NCBI RefSeq assembly: GCF_037024155.1
Contig: NZ_JAYKTS010000027.1
Span: 1-59,365, forward strand
Origin: Bacillus sp. 2205SS5-2
GTDB lineage: Bacteria; Bacillota; Bacilli; Bacillales; Bacillaceae_K
Direction: 5' to 3'
Length of the DNA stretch: 59,365 nt
In this document: in pieces, positions 17,544 through 27,052 of the stretch
How the letters are laid out: the number at the start of each line of letters is the position of its first letter
Position numbering within the stretch: the stretch's first letter is position 1
Position numbers and translations under genes: made by a program
The notes under the pieces: generated by a model
What the model saw: only the letters and a program-made list of their open reading frames with translations
Told to the model about the DNA's origin: nothing
The model's database searches: none

Positions 17544-18749
17544 ATGAAAAAGAAGGTTGTGCTTGCCTATTCAGGTGGCCTAGATACGTCAGTGGCAATA
17601 AAATGGTTAATCGAACAAAATTTTGATGTCATTTCATGCTGCTTAGATGTAGGCGAAGGAAAAGATTTATTATTTGTAAAAGAAAAAGCCCTCTCCATTG
17701 GAGCCAGTAAATCATATGTTTTGGATGTCAAAGAGGAATTTGCCTATGAGTATGTCTTAAAATCCCTTCAAGCACAATGCCTTTATGAGGGTAAATACCC
17801 GTTAGTTTCAGCCTTATCAAGACCGTTAATTAGCAAGAAGTTAGTTGAAATTGCTGAAAAAGAAAAAGCTTCTGCCGTTGCTCATGGATGTACGGGAAAA
17901 GGAAATGATCAAGTTCGATTTGAAACATGTATTAAGGCCTTAAATCCCGAATTACAAGTGCTAGCCCCCGTAAGAGAGTGGCATTGGTCGAGAGAAGAAG
18001 AAATTCAGTATGCTAAAACACAGCAAATTCCGATTCCAATTGACCTAGAAAGTCCCTATTCAATTGACCAGAATTTATGGGGGAGAAGCAATGAATGCGG
18101 GGAATTAGAGGATCCGTGGAAAACCCCTCCAGAAAATGCCTATGAATGGACTAAACCACTTGCTGAGACCCCAGACGTTGCAGATGTCATAGAAATACAA
18201 TTTCAACAAGGAGTGCCTATATCATTGAATAATAAGGTGCTATCATTACCTACCTTACTCGTAGAATTAAATAAAATGGCAGGAATGCACGGTGTAGGAA
18301 GAATCGATCTTGTTGAAAATCGACTCGTAGGCATCAAATCTAGAGAAGTGTATGAGTGTCCTGGAGCGATTACACTACTGACTGCGCATAAAGAGCTTGA
18401 GGATATTACAGTTGAGAAGGATCTTGCTCATTTTAAGCCAATTATTGGAATGAAATTAAGTGAATTAATTTATAATGGGTTATGGTTTTCTCCTTTACAA
18501 GAAGCGTTATCGTCATTCCTCGTGAAGAGTCAACAGCAGGTTACTGGAACTGTTCGGGTGAAGTTATTCAAAGGACACTGCGTCGTTGAAGGGAGAAAAT
18601 CACCTAATTCGCTATATAACGAAAAGCTTGCAACCTATTCCAAAGGAGATTGTTTCAATCATGAAGCAGCAAAAGGGTTCATTGAGTTATGGAGTCTACC
18701 GACCAAAGTATATGCCCAAGTCAATAATAAAGTGGGAGAAAGAATATGA
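17544..18749 (+). CDS. argG: Argininosuccinate synthase
   Basis: 401 residues. Joins citrulline and aspartate using ATP, the seventh step of arginine synthesis. The N-terminal PP-loop motif is [17 protein letters not shown]; the citrulline/aspartate-binding blocks [15 protein letters not shown] (near 116) and [17 protein letters not shown] (near 260) are intact. ATG 17538 is only 1 nt from GGTGGAGG, whereas ATG 17544 has 7 nt, so the latter is used. Stop overlaps the argH start by 4 bp (ATGA). Confidence 0.96.
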   Translation: MKKKVVLAYSGGLDTSVAIKWLIEQNFDVISCCLDVGEGKDLLFVKEKALSIGASKSYVLDVKEEFAYEYVLKSLQAQCLYEGKYPLVSALSRPLISKKLVEIAEKEKASAVAHGCTGKGNDQVRFETCIKALNPELQVLAPVREWHWSREEEIQYAKTQQIPIPIDLESPYSIDQNLWGRSNECGELEDPWKTPPENAYEWTKPLAETPDVADVIEIQFQQGVPISLNNKVLSLPTLLVELNKMAGMHGVGRIDLVENRLVGIKSREVYECPGAITLLTAHKELEDITVEKDLAHFKPIIGMKLSELIYNGLWFSPLQEALSSFLVKSQQQVTGTVRVKLFKGHCVVEGRKSPNSLYNEKLATYSKGDCFNHEAAKGFIELWSLPTKVYAQVNNKVGERI

Positions 18750-20128
18750 AAAAAATGTGGGGGGGGAGGTTTGAGAAAACACCTGAAGAATGGGTAGAGG
18801 AATTTAACGCATCGATTTCCTTTGATCAAACTCTTTGGCAAGAAGACCTTGCTTGTAGTTTGGCTCACGTGAAGATGCTCGCATCGACCGGAATTATCAC
18901 TACCGATGAAGGAGAAAAAATTCAAGAAGGCCTGCTTCACCTACAGAAAAAAGGAGAACAGAATGAGCTACATTTTTCTGTCTTTCTTGAAGATGTTCAT
19001 ATGAACCTTGAGGATTTACTCATAACCGAAATTGGTGATGTAGGAAAAAAACTTCATACAGCTAGAAGTCGTAACGACCAAGTTGCTACCGATCTGCATT
19101 TATATATTAAAAAAATTACGCACGAAACGATGGAGATTATATCAAACTTGCAAAAAGAAATTCTCACATTAGCTCAACAGCATGTATATACGATAATTCC
19201 TGGGTACACCCATCTTCAAAGAGCACAGCCAGTTTCGTTGGCACATCATCTTTTGGCATATTTTTGGATGTTTTCAAGAGACCAGGAGAGACTGAACGAT
19301 TCCTTGAAGAGAGTAGATTGTAGTCCATTAGGGGCAGGAGCATTAGCGGGAACCACTTTCCCCATTGATCGAAATATGACAGCAAGGGAGCTGGGGTTTT
19401 CAGCGATTTATCCAAATAGTATAGATGCTGTGAGTGATCGAGATTTTGTAATTGAATTTTTAAGTCATGCAAGTCTCATAATGATGCATTTATCCCGTTT
19501 GTCAGAAGAACTTATACTATGGAGTTCTCATGAGTTTCAATTCATCGAATTAGCAGATGCTTTCTGTACAGGAAGTAGCATGATGCCACAGAAGAAAAAT
19601 CCCGATATGGCAGAGCTTATTCGAGGAAAAGCGGGAAGAACCTATGGAAATCTGTTTACACTATTAACCGTATTCAAGGGACTACCTTTAAGTTATAACA
19701 AAGATATGCAAGAAGACAAGGAACCATTATTCGACACAGTTACAACCTTGCAGGGCTGCGTGAAAATTATGACCGGTTTGATTGAAACAGTAAAAGTTCA
19801 AAAAGAGAAACTGGCTGCCGAAGTAGAAAAGGATTTTTCAAATGCAACGGAACTGGCCGATTATTTAACAGCAAAGGGAATTCCTTTTCGGGAAGCACAC
19901 GAAATAGTCGGGGGCATTGTATTATTCTGTGTGAAGGAACAACTTTTCTTACAGGATGTTCCGTTAAAAACTTACCACCTTTTTTCCTTGTGCATTGAAG
20001 AGGATATCTATGAAACGCTATCTCCGAACAGTACTGTGGCGCGGCGGAATTGTGTAGGTGGTACAGGATTTGAGGCTGTTCAATGTCAACTAGAAGAAGC
20101 GAAAAAAAAGCTAATGAATGGAATCTGA
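18746..20128 (+). CDS. argH: Argininosuccinate lyase
   Basis: 460 residues. Cleaves argininosuccinate to arginine and fumarate, the last step of the pathway. The fumarase/aspartase-superfamily signature [16 protein letters not shown] lies near residues 276-291; [16 protein letters not shown] (near 105-120) and [12 protein letters not shown]-like [15 protein letters not shown] (near 150) are the other substrate-binding blocks. Translationally coupled to argG through a 4-bp overlap. The opening [11 protein letters not shown] is typical. Ends before a bidirectional terminator shared with convergent uspA. Confidence 0.96.
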   Translation: MKKMWGGRFEKTPEEWVEEFNASISFDQTLWQEDLACSLAHVKMLASTGIITTDEGEKIQEGLLHLQKKGEQNELHFSVFLEDVHMNLEDLLITEIGDVGKKLHTARSRNDQVATDLHLYIKKITHETMEIISNLQKEILTLAQQHVYTIIPGYTHLQRAQPVSLAHHLLAYFWMFSRDQERLNDSLKRVDCSPLGAGALAGTTFPIDRNMTARELGFSAIYPNSIDAVSDRDFVIEFLSHASLIMMHLSRLSEELILWSSHEFQFIELADAFCTGSSMMPQKKNPDMAELIRGKAGRTYGNLFTLLTVFKGLPLSYNKDMQEDKEPLFDTVTTLQGCVKIMTGLIETVKVQKEKLAAEVEKDFSNATELADYLTAKGIPFREAHEIVGGIVLFCVKEQLFLQDVPLKTYHLFSLCIEEDIYETLSPNSTVARRNCVGGTGFEAVQCQLEEAKKKLMNGI

Positions 20129-20147
20129 TTTTCGAGAGACGTCAAAG

Positions 20148-20181
20148 AAAAAGGTAGAACCCAAAACGGTTCTACCCTTAC
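20148..20181. terminator. Bidirectional terminator between argH and uspA
   Basis: 9-bp stem GGTAGAACC / GGTTCTACC (20153-20161 / 20168-20176). T-rich on the minus side (for uspA), weaker on the plus side. Confidence 0.75.
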
Positions 20182-20196
20182 CTTTTGAATGATAAA

Positions 20197-20643
20197 CTAC
20201 TCTTTTTCTGTACGAACGATTAATACGTCACAAGTAGCAGAACGAGTGATATGCTCGGATACACTACCAATAAAGAAACGCTCAACTGCATTTAGACCAG
20301 TAGCCCCACAGACAATGAGATCTGCTTCAACTTTATTTTTCGCATCTTTGGCAATAATCACTTTAGGTGAACCGTAGTCCACTAATGCTCCGACTTTGCT
20401 AACGCCTGCTTCAGTTGCTTCTTTCTTGTATTGATCCATCAATTCTTGAGCGTATTTTTCTGCACGTTGCCCAATTGTTCGGTCATATGCCTCAATCGTT
20501 GCAAAGCTTCGTGTATCAATGACATGAATCAAAGTTAAGGATGCATCATTTCGTTTAGCAATTTCAATGCTCTTTTTAAAAGCCCATTCTGCTTCTCGTG
20601 AACCGTCCACCGCGACTAAAATATTCTTGTAGGTTAAATTCAT
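20197..20643 (-). CDS. Universal stress protein (UspA family)
   Basis: 148 residues with the Usp fold: ILVAVDGSREAEWAFKKS at the N-terminus and the ATP-binding loop GATGLNAVERFFIGSVS near residues 118-134 (G-2x-G-9x-G-S pattern), so probably an ATP-binding type. Role in stress survival is general to the family, not specific. AAGGGGGAA stands 5-7 nt before the minus-strand ATG. Convergent with argH. Cytoplasmic. Confidence 0.88.
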   Translation of the reverse strand: MNLTYKNILVAVDGSREAEWAFKKSIEIAKRNDASLTLIHVIDTRSFATIEAYDRTIGQRAEKYAQELMDQYKKEATEAGVSKVGALVDYGSPKVIIAKDAKNKVEADLIVCGATGLNAVERFFIGSVSEHITRSATCDVLIVRTEKE

Positions 20644-20751
20644 TTTTCATTCCCCCTTCACCTCTATTTTACTATATTTTCCCTCTCATAACTGTTAAGA
20701 AATTTCGAATAATAATAATGATTTCAACAAAAAATTCTGGAGGAGACAACT

Positions 20752-20901
20752 ATGAAGAAAAAAGACCCAAAAGAAAATTTTTCATATGACGAACATGCAA
20801 TTGATCAAGTGAGTCAACAAATTATGAGTGCGTATACGAGCGGAGTAGTAGGCGAGCCCAATGCCAACTTTGAACAAGAGGAACAGGAAAAATATGAATA
20901 A
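20752..20901 (+). CDS. Small acidic protein of unknown function (49 aa)
   Basis: ATG 20752 is preceded by GGAGGAGA (20739-20746, 5 nt spacing) and the frame ends at TAA 20899-20901, followed by a hairpin. The protein is hydrophilic and acidic towards its end (FEQEEQEKYE) with a Gln/Ser-rich middle (DQVSQQIMSAYTSG). The strong ribosome binding site and own hairpin make it credible despite its size. The composition would suit a small spore-former protein, but I cannot name a family. Confidence 0.6.
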   Translation: MKKKDPKENFSYDEHAIDQVSQQIMSAYTSGVVGEPNANFEQEEQEKYE

Positions 20902-20909
20902 AATTATTG

Positions 20910-20973
20910 GAACCCGCTAAAGGACAGCGGTTCTGAACAAAAAACATCATGTCTTAGAGAGATGATGTTTTTT
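20910..20973. terminator. Two hairpins between the 49-aa gene and the NCS1 permease
   Basis: First hairpin GAACCCGCT / AGCGGTTC (20910-20933). Second has a perfect 12-bp stem (20939-20950 / 20962-20973) with A- and T-runs on both sides, so it can stop transcripts from either direction. It overlaps the last codons of the minus-strand permease. Confidence 0.75.
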
Positions 20974-22279
20974 GTTTACTTGAAGCAAGAATGAAGTAGA
21001 GTCCACATGCGACAAAAAACGCAAAGAATCCAGGTGACCAGCCTTCTGGTAATACTAAATAAAGAAGAAAGGCAAAAATAACGGTTACAAGTGCAGATAT
21101 ATTCCAATGATAGGACCCATTTTGTAACACGTTCAAATCAGTTGCAGAAATTTGTTGCTTTTTAACAAATAGATAATTAATAATGATAACGGCTGAAATC
21201 GGAATAACAAGCGCTCCTAATAGTGAGATAAAGATTTTTGCCTCATCAACTAAAACAGGAAAACAGCTGATTGTAATGCCGGTTACCCCAAACAGAAGGG
21301 ATGCTTTTACTCTTCCAAGGGAAGGAATTGCGTTTAATAAGCTAAACCCACCCGTATATGCATTACTAAGATTAATTGAAATCATGGAAACGACACTACA
21401 TAAAGAAATAAGTAAAAGGAAAAATGAAGAGCTTGTAATTTCACTACTGGCAATGAAGGGGTTGCTACTTTCAAACAGAGTAGCAGAAAAAGAAGCTAAA
21501 ACTGCAGTCATCGTGAAACCAATCATATTACCTGAAAACAGTCCCCAAAATGCATGTTGTTCTGATTTAGCATAACGAGCAACATCAGCAGAAGCACTAA
21601 CGCCTGACACATATTGAACGAAAGCTAAGCTAGCAAAAAAGAAAAAAGCTGGGATTGATAAAGCTTGTTCCTTTGGGAAGATAGATAAAGGTTGTTGAAT
21701 TCCTTTTTGAATAAAAAGAAAGAGCATCAAGAATTGACCAATAATTAAGATCGGCATAAACCATTTTGTAGCTTTTTTGACTGCATCAAATCCAACTAAA
21801 GCTAGGACGGTCATAATAAAGGCTAATAAAAGTGCTAGTGGAACAAAAGGAAGAGTATTCCCTGTCATTAAGTGATAAAGAGATTGAAGAACGAACGTGC
21901 CCCCAATTGTTTGGACACTAAACCAATAGAGAGAAGTAACGGCTCGAACGGGTGAAGCGATGAATCGAGTGAATCTTGTACCAAGCATTGTACGAATCAC
22001 ATACTGTGCTGGTAAGCCATATTTCACTCCTGGTAGAGATAAAAGTGAAACGAAAAAGAAGGCTGAACCTGCCCCGAGAATAGTGGCGGAAACTGCCCCA
22101 AAAAAGGAGAGTCCACCTTCTAGCACAGCGAGTGCAGGAACGAGAAAATTTCCAGAGTTCACTGAAAACGCAAGTTGAATGATGAAATACTCAAGCCATG
22201 TCGTTTGTTTCATATGCTGGGGAACGGATTCTAAACCAAATCGTTCAAACATTTGTTTTTCTACTTGTGAAGTCGGCAT
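20954..22279 (-). CDS. NCS1-family permease (purine/cytosine/allantoin type)
   Basis: 441 residues with about twelve hydrophobic segments. The N-terminal soluble stretch ending in QTTWLEYFIIQLAFSVNSGN, the LPGVKYGLPAQYVIRTMLG block and SGVSASADVARYAKSEQH resemble nucleobase:cation symporter-1 proteins (CodB, purine permeases). The cargo is not predictable. No nucleobase-catabolic gene is adjacent. The minus-strand start (22279) is preceded by GGAAAGGACAG. Divergent from ald, with a 222-bp gap. Confidence 0.78.
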   Translation of the reverse strand: MPTSQVEKQMFERFGLESVPQHMKQTTWLEYFIIQLAFSVNSGNFLVPALAVLEGGLSFFGAVSATILGAGSAFFFVSLLSLPGVKYGLPAQYVIRTMLGTRFTRFIASPVRAVTSLYWFSVQTIGGTFVLQSLYHLMTGNTLPFVPLALLLAFIMTVLALVGFDAVKKATKWFMPILIIGQFLMLFLFIQKGIQQPLSIFPKEQALSIPAFFFFASLAFVQYVSGVSASADVARYAKSEQHAFWGLFSGNMIGFTMTAVLASFSATLFESSNPFIASSEITSSSFFLLLISLCSVVSMISINLSNAYTGGFSLLNAIPSLGRVKASLLFGVTGITISCFPVLVDEAKIFISLLGALVIPISAVIIINYLFVKKQQISATDLNVLQNGSYHWNISALVTVIFAFLLYLVLPEGWSPGFFAFFVACGLYFILASSKQKTSSL

Positions 22280-22385
22280 GATATTCTGTCCTTTCCGAAC
22301 GGATCCTCTTTATTTTACCTATGATTAGAAAGAAACTAAACTATTTTCATATTTTAGAGGATATTTGTGAATGAATCTGATAGAA

Positions 22386-22399
22386 TGTAAGTGCTTACA
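22386..22399. promoter_or_regulatory. Perfect cre-like palindrome between permease and ald
   Basis: TGTAAGTGCTTACA is a perfect inverted repeat and differs from the CcpA operator consensus only at the central C (here T). It lies 103 bp before ald and 107 bp from the permease start. Target gene uncertain. Confidence 0.4.
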
Positions 22400-22501
22400 A
22401 TAAAGGATTAATAATTATTCCTTAACTCGAACAAGAGTGGTATAGCATGGTTGACATTTTATTTTTTTTATTAAATGGTAGATTTATAGGAGGTTTCAAT
22501 T

Positions 22502-23623
22502 ATGCGAATTGGTGTACCGAAAGAGGTAAAAAATAACGAAAATCGAGTGGCTATGACACCATCAGGTGTGATGAACTTATTGCAATATGGTCACGAAGTA
22601 TATATAGAGACAGGTGCAGGGGAAGGCTCTGGATTTACCGATGAGGACTATTTGCTAGCAGGGGGAAGTATTGTAGATTCCCCAACAGAAGCATGGGCTA
22701 TGGAGATGGTAATGAAAGTGAAAGAACCACTTCCAAGTGAGTATGGATATTTCAGAGAAGGACTAATTTTATTTACGTACCTCCACCTTGCGCCAGAACC
22801 TGAATTAACAAAAGCCTTAATTGATAATAAAGTAGTGGGAATTGCATATGAAACCGTTCAACTTCCAAACCAATCTCTTCCATTATTAACTCCGATGAGT
22901 GAAGTTGCCGGTAGAATGGCCTCGCAAATTGGAGCACAATTTTTAGAGAAACCCCATGGTGGAAAAGGAATTCTTTTATCAGGTGTACCTGGTGTTCAAC
23001 GTGGGAAAGTTACCATCATTGGAGGCGGAGTCGCAGGAACAAATGCAGCTAAAATGGCTATAGGATTAGGGGCTCAAGTAAGTATTATTGATTTAAATCC
23101 TGAACGCTTACGTCAGCTAGATGATATATTTGGTACTGATGTAACGACATTAATGTCCAATCCGTTTAACATCGAACGAGCAGTAGCAGAATCTGATCTT
23201 GTCATTGGAGCAGTTTTGATTCCAGGTGCAAAAGCACCGAAGCTCGTATCAGGTGACATGATTAAACAAATGAATCCTGGATCAGTTGTGGTTGACATCG
23301 CCATCGATCAAGGGGGGATTTTCGAAACGACTGATCGAATAACAACACATGATGATCCTACCTATGTTAAAGATGAAGTAGTCCACTATGCCGTGGCTAA
23401 TATGCCTGGAGCTGTCCCAAGAACATCTACAATTGCTCTAACAAATGTAACAGTACCTTATGCTGTACAAATTGCAAATAAAGGATACAAGCAAGCGTGC
23501 TTAGATAATGTAGCACTTTTAAAAGGTATCAATACACTTAGTGGGTACGTTACGTATCAAGCTGTTGCAGAATCACATGATCTAGTGTATTCAGATGCGA
23601 AGACATTATTAAATCAACAATAG
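22502..23623 (+). CDS. ald: Alanine dehydrogenase
   Basis: 373 residues. Oxidises L-alanine to pyruvate and ammonium with NAD; in Bacillus needed for growth on alanine and for sporulation. The opening [19 protein letters not shown] contains the pyruvate-binding Arg, catalytic His is in the [11 protein letters not shown] block (near 96), and the NAD fold begins at [17 protein letters not shown] (near 171). ATAGGAGG precedes ATG 22502. Single-gene unit with terminator 23626-23657. Confidence 0.95.
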   Translation: MRIGVPKEVKNNENRVAMTPSGVMNLLQYGHEVYIETGAGEGSGFTDEDYLLAGGSIVDSPTEAWAMEMVMKVKEPLPSEYGYFREGLILFTYLHLAPEPELTKALIDNKVVGIAYETVQLPNQSLPLLTPMSEVAGRMASQIGAQFLEKPHGGKGILLSGVPGVQRGKVTIIGGGVAGTNAAKMAIGLGAQVSIIDLNPERLRQLDDIFGTDVTTLMSNPFNIERAVAESDLVIGAVLIPGAKAPKLVSGDMIKQMNPGSVVVDIAIDQGGIFETTDRITTHDDPTYVKDEVVHYAVANMPGAVPRTSTIALTNVTVPYAVQIANKGYKQACLDNVALLKGINTLSGYVTYQAVAESHDLVYSDAKTLLNQQ

Positions 23624-23625
23624 TA

Positions 23626-23657
23626 AAAAAGCCACTTCAAAATTGAAGTGGCTTTTT
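23626..23657 (+). terminator. Terminator of ald
   Basis: Perfect 15-bp stem with a 2-nt gap at the apex (23626-23640 / 23643-23657). Confidence 0.9.
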
Positions 23658-23732
23658 GTGCTTTAAAGGTGGAGAGAGGATCTGATTTGAGTCACCATCG
23701 CTAAGAAAATACTAGAATTTCTCTCTTTCAAT

Positions 23733-23919
23733 AAGGCTCTTTTCGTATACAATGTTGCTCTTGACACTAAGAAAAAACAGGCAGTAGGGTTTTTTTGATT
23801 GATTTCTTCTTTTTTATCTAGAAATGAAGAATTTTTTTATTAGGAAAAGAGCACGATATCATACTAGTCAAGGGATTCCTTTTTATTCGAAAAGCCAAAA
23901 TCTTTGCGGAAACAGCCTT
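23733..23919. mobile_element. Family II (type a) MITE, tandem copy 1
   Basis: 187 bp. Left end AAGGCTCTTTTCGTATACAA; reversed right end AAGGCTGTTTCCGCAAAGAT, i.e. imperfect terminal inverted repeats. CAAT at 23729-23732 and 23920-23923 flank it, a 4-bp target duplication. The interior has no frame; it contains ACAGGCAGTAGGG and AGGAAAAGAGCACGA blocks. Confidence 0.85.
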
Positions 23920-23923
23920 CAAT

Positions 23924-24110
23924 AAGGCTCTTTTCGTATACAATGTTGCTCTTGACACTAAGAAAAAACAGGCAGTAGGGTTTTTTTGATTGAATTCTTC
24001 TTTTTTATCTAAAAATGAAGAATTTTTTTATTAGGAAAAGAGCACGATATCATACTAGTCAAGGGATTCCTTTTTATTCGAAAAGCCAAAATATTTGCGA
24101 AAAAAGCCTT
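23924..24110. mobile_element. Family II (type a) MITE, tandem copy 2
   Basis: 187 bp, nearly identical to the first copy and separated from it only by CAAT; another CAAT follows (24111-24114). The shared 4-bp units indicate either tandem duplication or insertion next to the first copy. Confidence 0.85.
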
Positions 24111-24127
24111 CAATAATGGTCTCTCCT

Positions 24128-24310
24128 TCACGAGCACAGATAGTATCCAAGAGCAAACGTGGAAACTAATTTTCGAGAATCCCCTTCATCACCTCTTCTG
24201 TTGTTAGTGGAATACGGTGTAGTGATTATCTTTTTAATTAAATTCCTGCTAAAATTAAGGATTCCATAAACGGTAAAAGCCAATAGCAATGATGGATACC
24301 AAACATTCAT
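24128..24310 (-). CDS. Possible small membrane protein (60 aa)
   Basis: ATG on the minus strand at 24310 with GAGGAG nine bases upstream. Residues 5-22 (YPSLLLAFTVYGILNF) form one hydrophobic helix, followed by a basic stretch. It sits alone between MITE copies. No family recognised; the good ribosome binding site is the main support. Confidence 0.3.
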   Translation of the reverse strand: MNVWYPSLLLAFTVYGILNFSRNLIKKIITTPYSTNNRRGDEGDSRKLVSTFALGYYLCS

Positions 24311-24354
24311 AATTTAGCGCTCCTCACCAATGCATTAATATATCATTTTTACAG

Positions 24355-24519
24355 AAGGCTGTTTTCGCAAAGATTGTGGCTTTTCGCACCGAACTATAAA
24401 CGTTTATATAGCTTTGTTTCGGGCATCAGTTCGTCTATTTTTAATGGAAATCAACAGTGAAATGGGTGATTTAATCAAAAATTAGATGAAATAGCCACAA
24501 TGTATACGAAAAGAGCCTT
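24355..24519. mobile_element. Family II (type b) MITE, best preserved copy
   Basis: 165 bp from AAGGCTGTTTTCGCAAAGAT to the reversed end AAGGCTCTTTTCGTATACAT. ACAG at 24351-24354 and 24520-24523 is a 4-bp direct duplication. The interior (CATCAGTTCGTCTATTTTTA, GGAAATCAACAGTG) is unrelated to type a copies, though the ends agree. Confidence 0.85.
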
Positions 24520-24634
24520 ACAGAAAGAGAGCATTTTTTTGATGACACTGAGGAAAATAACGCTAATGAAAGGCAGGAATATTAAGAAAAAAAATGAAAT
24601 ACTCTTTGTAGGGAAAAATAGGAGGTTGAATGTA

Positions 24635-25318
24635 TTGAAAATTTCGTACCATGGTCATGCGGTTGTGAAAATTGAAACAGCTGGAATGAGCATCATAATC
24701 GATCCGTTTATTCGAGGAAATGATTTAACAGACTTAAAGGCAGAAAGGGAAGCTCCCAATTTCATATTGTTAACCCATGGTCATAATGATCACATTGGCG
24801 ACACCGTGGAATTAGCTGAAAGAGCCTATGCGCTTGTGATTGCTAATCATGAAATTGCGACTTATTTAGGCACTCAAGGAGTGAAAAATACCCACGGAAT
24901 GCATATAGGTGGGGCGTATAATTTTGAATTTGGAAAAATAAAATTAACCCAAGCATTTCATGGTTCCACTTATATAACGGAAAAACAAGAAATGATTCCA
25001 CTCGGAATGCCAGCTGGGATTTTATTTATGGCTGAAGGAAAAACCATTTACCATGCTGGAGACACAGGGTTATTTTCTGATATGAAATTAATTGGAGAAC
25101 AGCATAAAATTGATCTAGCATTTTTACCAATCGGAGATAATTATACGATGGGTCCAGAAGATGCAGCCTTAGCAGCTGAGTTTCTTCAAGCTAAAAAAGT
25201 CGTCCCAATTCACTACAACACTTTTCCTCCCATTAAACAAGATCCACATGCCTTCCTTGAATTATTAAAGGAGAAGAATGGTCGAGTAATGAATCCGGGA
25301 GATGTCCATTACCTCTAA
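24635..25318 (+). CDS. ytkL: UPF0173 metal-dependent hydrolase YtkL
   Basis: 227 residues, metallo-beta-lactamase fold. The metal ligands sit in [11 protein letters not shown] (near residues 48-58), later His residues in YHAGDTG and PIHYNTFPP. Substrate unknown. The frame runs upstream into the MITE at 24500, but AGGAGG at 24620-24625 places the start at TTG 24635 ([14 protein letters not shown]), giving the family length. A stem (AGAGATTCC / GGATTTCTCT) and T-run after the stop act as terminator at about 25326-25356. Confidence 0.9.
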   Translation: MKISYHGHAVVKIETAGMSIIIDPFIRGNDLTDLKAEREAPNFILLTHGHNDHIGDTVELAERAYALVIANHEIATYLGTQGVKNTHGMHIGGAYNFEFGKIKLTQAFHGSTYITEKQEMIPLGMPAGILFMAEGKTIYHAGDTGLFSDMKLIGEQHKIDLAFLPIGDNYTMGPEDAALAAEFLQAKKVVPIHYNTFPPIKQDPHAFLELLKEKNGRVMNPGDVHYL

Positions 25319-25424
25319 TCAATCTGAGAGATTCCTACTTGGGGATTTCTCTTTTTTTATTTCATATGAAAAAAAACAAAAGACGAGCATACATATAATA
25401 ACAGAAGGAAAGGAGTAGATTTAT

Positions 25425-25667
25425 TTGATGCAGCGCTATTTATTATGTTTGTTGCTAGCGGGGGTCATGATGTATTATGCGGCCCCAAGGTTAACGTTAA
25501 GCACAACGAATACTGAAGGGATATTTTCCATCACCTGGATCGCGTTTGCCTTGCTCGTCATTGCTGGCAATTTATCTGCCTTGCTCTTTAGCAGCACCAA
25601 TAGCGAACATGTTAAAAAAACGACTCGTCGGAACAGACGCGAACAAAAAATGAAATCACTAGGATGA
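25425..25667 (+). CDS. Small two-helix membrane protein, unknown
   Basis: 80 residues. Two hydrophobic segments (about 4-18 and 33-52) and a strongly basic tail (KKTTRRNRREQKMK), so the tail is probably cytoplasmic. AAGGAG at 25409-25414 fits TTG 25425 (10 nt) better than ATG 25428. Placed between ytkL and ytoI. No family recognised. Confidence 0.6.
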   Translation: MMQRYLLCLLLAGVMMYYAAPRLTLSTTNTEGIFSITWIAFALLVIAGNLSALLFSSTNSEHVKKTTRRNRREQKMKSLG

Positions 25668-25677
25668 TAACGAGAAA

Positions 25678-25706
25678 TTGAATCCTCAGGCTTTTCACTT
25701 TATAAT
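25678..25706 (+). promoter_or_regulatory. Promoter of ytoI
   Basis: TTGAAT (25678-25683), 17 bp, TATAAT (25701-25706), 38 bp before the ytoI start. Confidence 0.65.
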
Positions 25707-25744
25707 AGGAGTAATTCATAAGCTCGGTTTGGAAGGTGAGAAGT

Positions 25745-27052
25745 TTGGCAACAAAACACGAACAGATTTTACAATATATTGATTCACTTCCGGTAGGAGA
25801 AAAGATCTCTGTAAGGCAGATCGCCAAAAATTTAACGGTTAGTGAAGGAACAGCGTACCGAGCCATAAAAGATGCTGAAACGAAAGGTTACGTGAGTACG
25901 ATTGAACGGGTAGGAACTATTCGGATTGAACGCAAGAAAAAAGAAAACATAGAAAAGCTTACGTATGCTGAGGTCATTAAAATTGTTGAAGGACAAGTAC
26001 TAGGTGGCAGAGCGGGTTTGCACAAAACCTTAAATAAATTTGTCATTGGAGCGATGAAGCTAGATGCGATGATGAGGTACACTGGGACTGATAATCTATT
26101 GATCATCGGAAATCGAACGAAAGCACATGAACAAGCGTTACTTGCCGGTGCAGCGGTCTTAATCACAGGTGGTTTTGATACAGAAGATAATGTAAAGCGT
26201 TTAGCGGATGAATTAGAGCTTCCGGTTATTTCGACAAGTTATGATACTTTTACTGTCGCAACCATGATTAACCGTGCCATTTATGACCAGTTGATAAAAA
26301 AAGAAATTGTCTTAGTTGAAGATATATTAACACCGATAGAGGAAACGGCATTTTTAGCTTTAGAAGACGATGTGGCCAAATGGCATCAGCTCAAATTGAC
26401 CACTTCACATAGCCGTTATCCAGTAGTCGATAGAAATAAGAAAATCCTCGGAATGGTTACTTCCAAAGATATATTAGGGAAAGCCCATGAACTCAAGATT
26501 GAAAAAGTAATGACAAAGCCTCCTATTACAATCAATATGAAGACAAGCGTAGCTTCAACTGCTCATATGATGATATGGGAAGGAATTGAAGTTCTTCCCG
26601 TTGTCAATGATCAACATAGACTGCAAGGGATTATTAGTCGACAAGACGTATTAAAAGCATTACAAATGATTCAGCGTCAACCACAAGTAGGTGAGACAAT
26701 CGATGATACGATTACAAACTCTTTACGAGTGAAGGATGATAATAATTCAGAAGAGTGTTATACGTTTCAAGTGTCCCCGCAAATGACAAATGGACTTGGA
26801 ACAGTATCGTATGGAGTGCTAACAACCCTCTTAACAGAAGCGGCGAATCGTGTATTGAAGTCATTAAAAAAAGGAGATTTAGTCGTTGAAAATATCACGA
26901 TTTATTTTATTAAACCAGTACAAATGGAAAGCAGCATTGAGATTCATCCAAAAGTCTTAGAAGCCGGAAGAAAATTTGGAAAAGTAGACGTAGAAGTATT
27001 CAACGAAGGAACCATAGTAGGAAAAGCCCTAATGACCTGCCAATTTATATAA
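25745..27052 (+). CDS. ytoI: YtoI: HTH, DRTGG, CBS-pair and hotdog-domain protein
   Basis: 435 residues from TTG 25745 (MATKHEQILQYIDSLP); GTG 25736 lies inside the ribosome binding site AAGGTGAG. Domains in order: winged helix (about 1-65), DRTGG domain (about 75-185), two CBS motifs (about 190-310) that normally bind adenosyl ligands, and a C-terminal hotdog/thioesterase-like domain (about 325-435). This suggests a ligand-sensing regulator, but its target is unknown. Order and length follow B. subtilis YtoI. The stop codon TAA is followed at once by the hairpin-cassette array. Confidence 0.88.
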   Translation: MATKHEQILQYIDSLPVGEKISVRQIAKNLTVSEGTAYRAIKDAETKGYVSTIERVGTIRIERKKKENIEKLTYAEVIKIVEGQVLGGRAGLHKTLNKFVIGAMKLDAMMRYTGTDNLLIIGNRTKAHEQALLAGAAVLITGGFDTEDNVKRLADELELPVISTSYDTFTVATMINRAIYDQLIKKEIVLVEDILTPIEETAFLALEDDVAKWHQLKLTTSHSRYPVVDRNKKILGMVTSKDILGKAHELKIEKVMTKPPITINMKTSVASTAHMMIWEGIEVLPVVNDQHRLQGIISRQDVLKALQMIQRQPQVGETIDDTITNSLRVKDDNNSEECYTFQVSPQMTNGLGTVSYGVLTTLLTEAANRVLKSLKKGDLVVENITIYFIKPVQMESSIEIHPKVLEAGRKFGKVDVEVFNEGTIVGKALMTCQFI

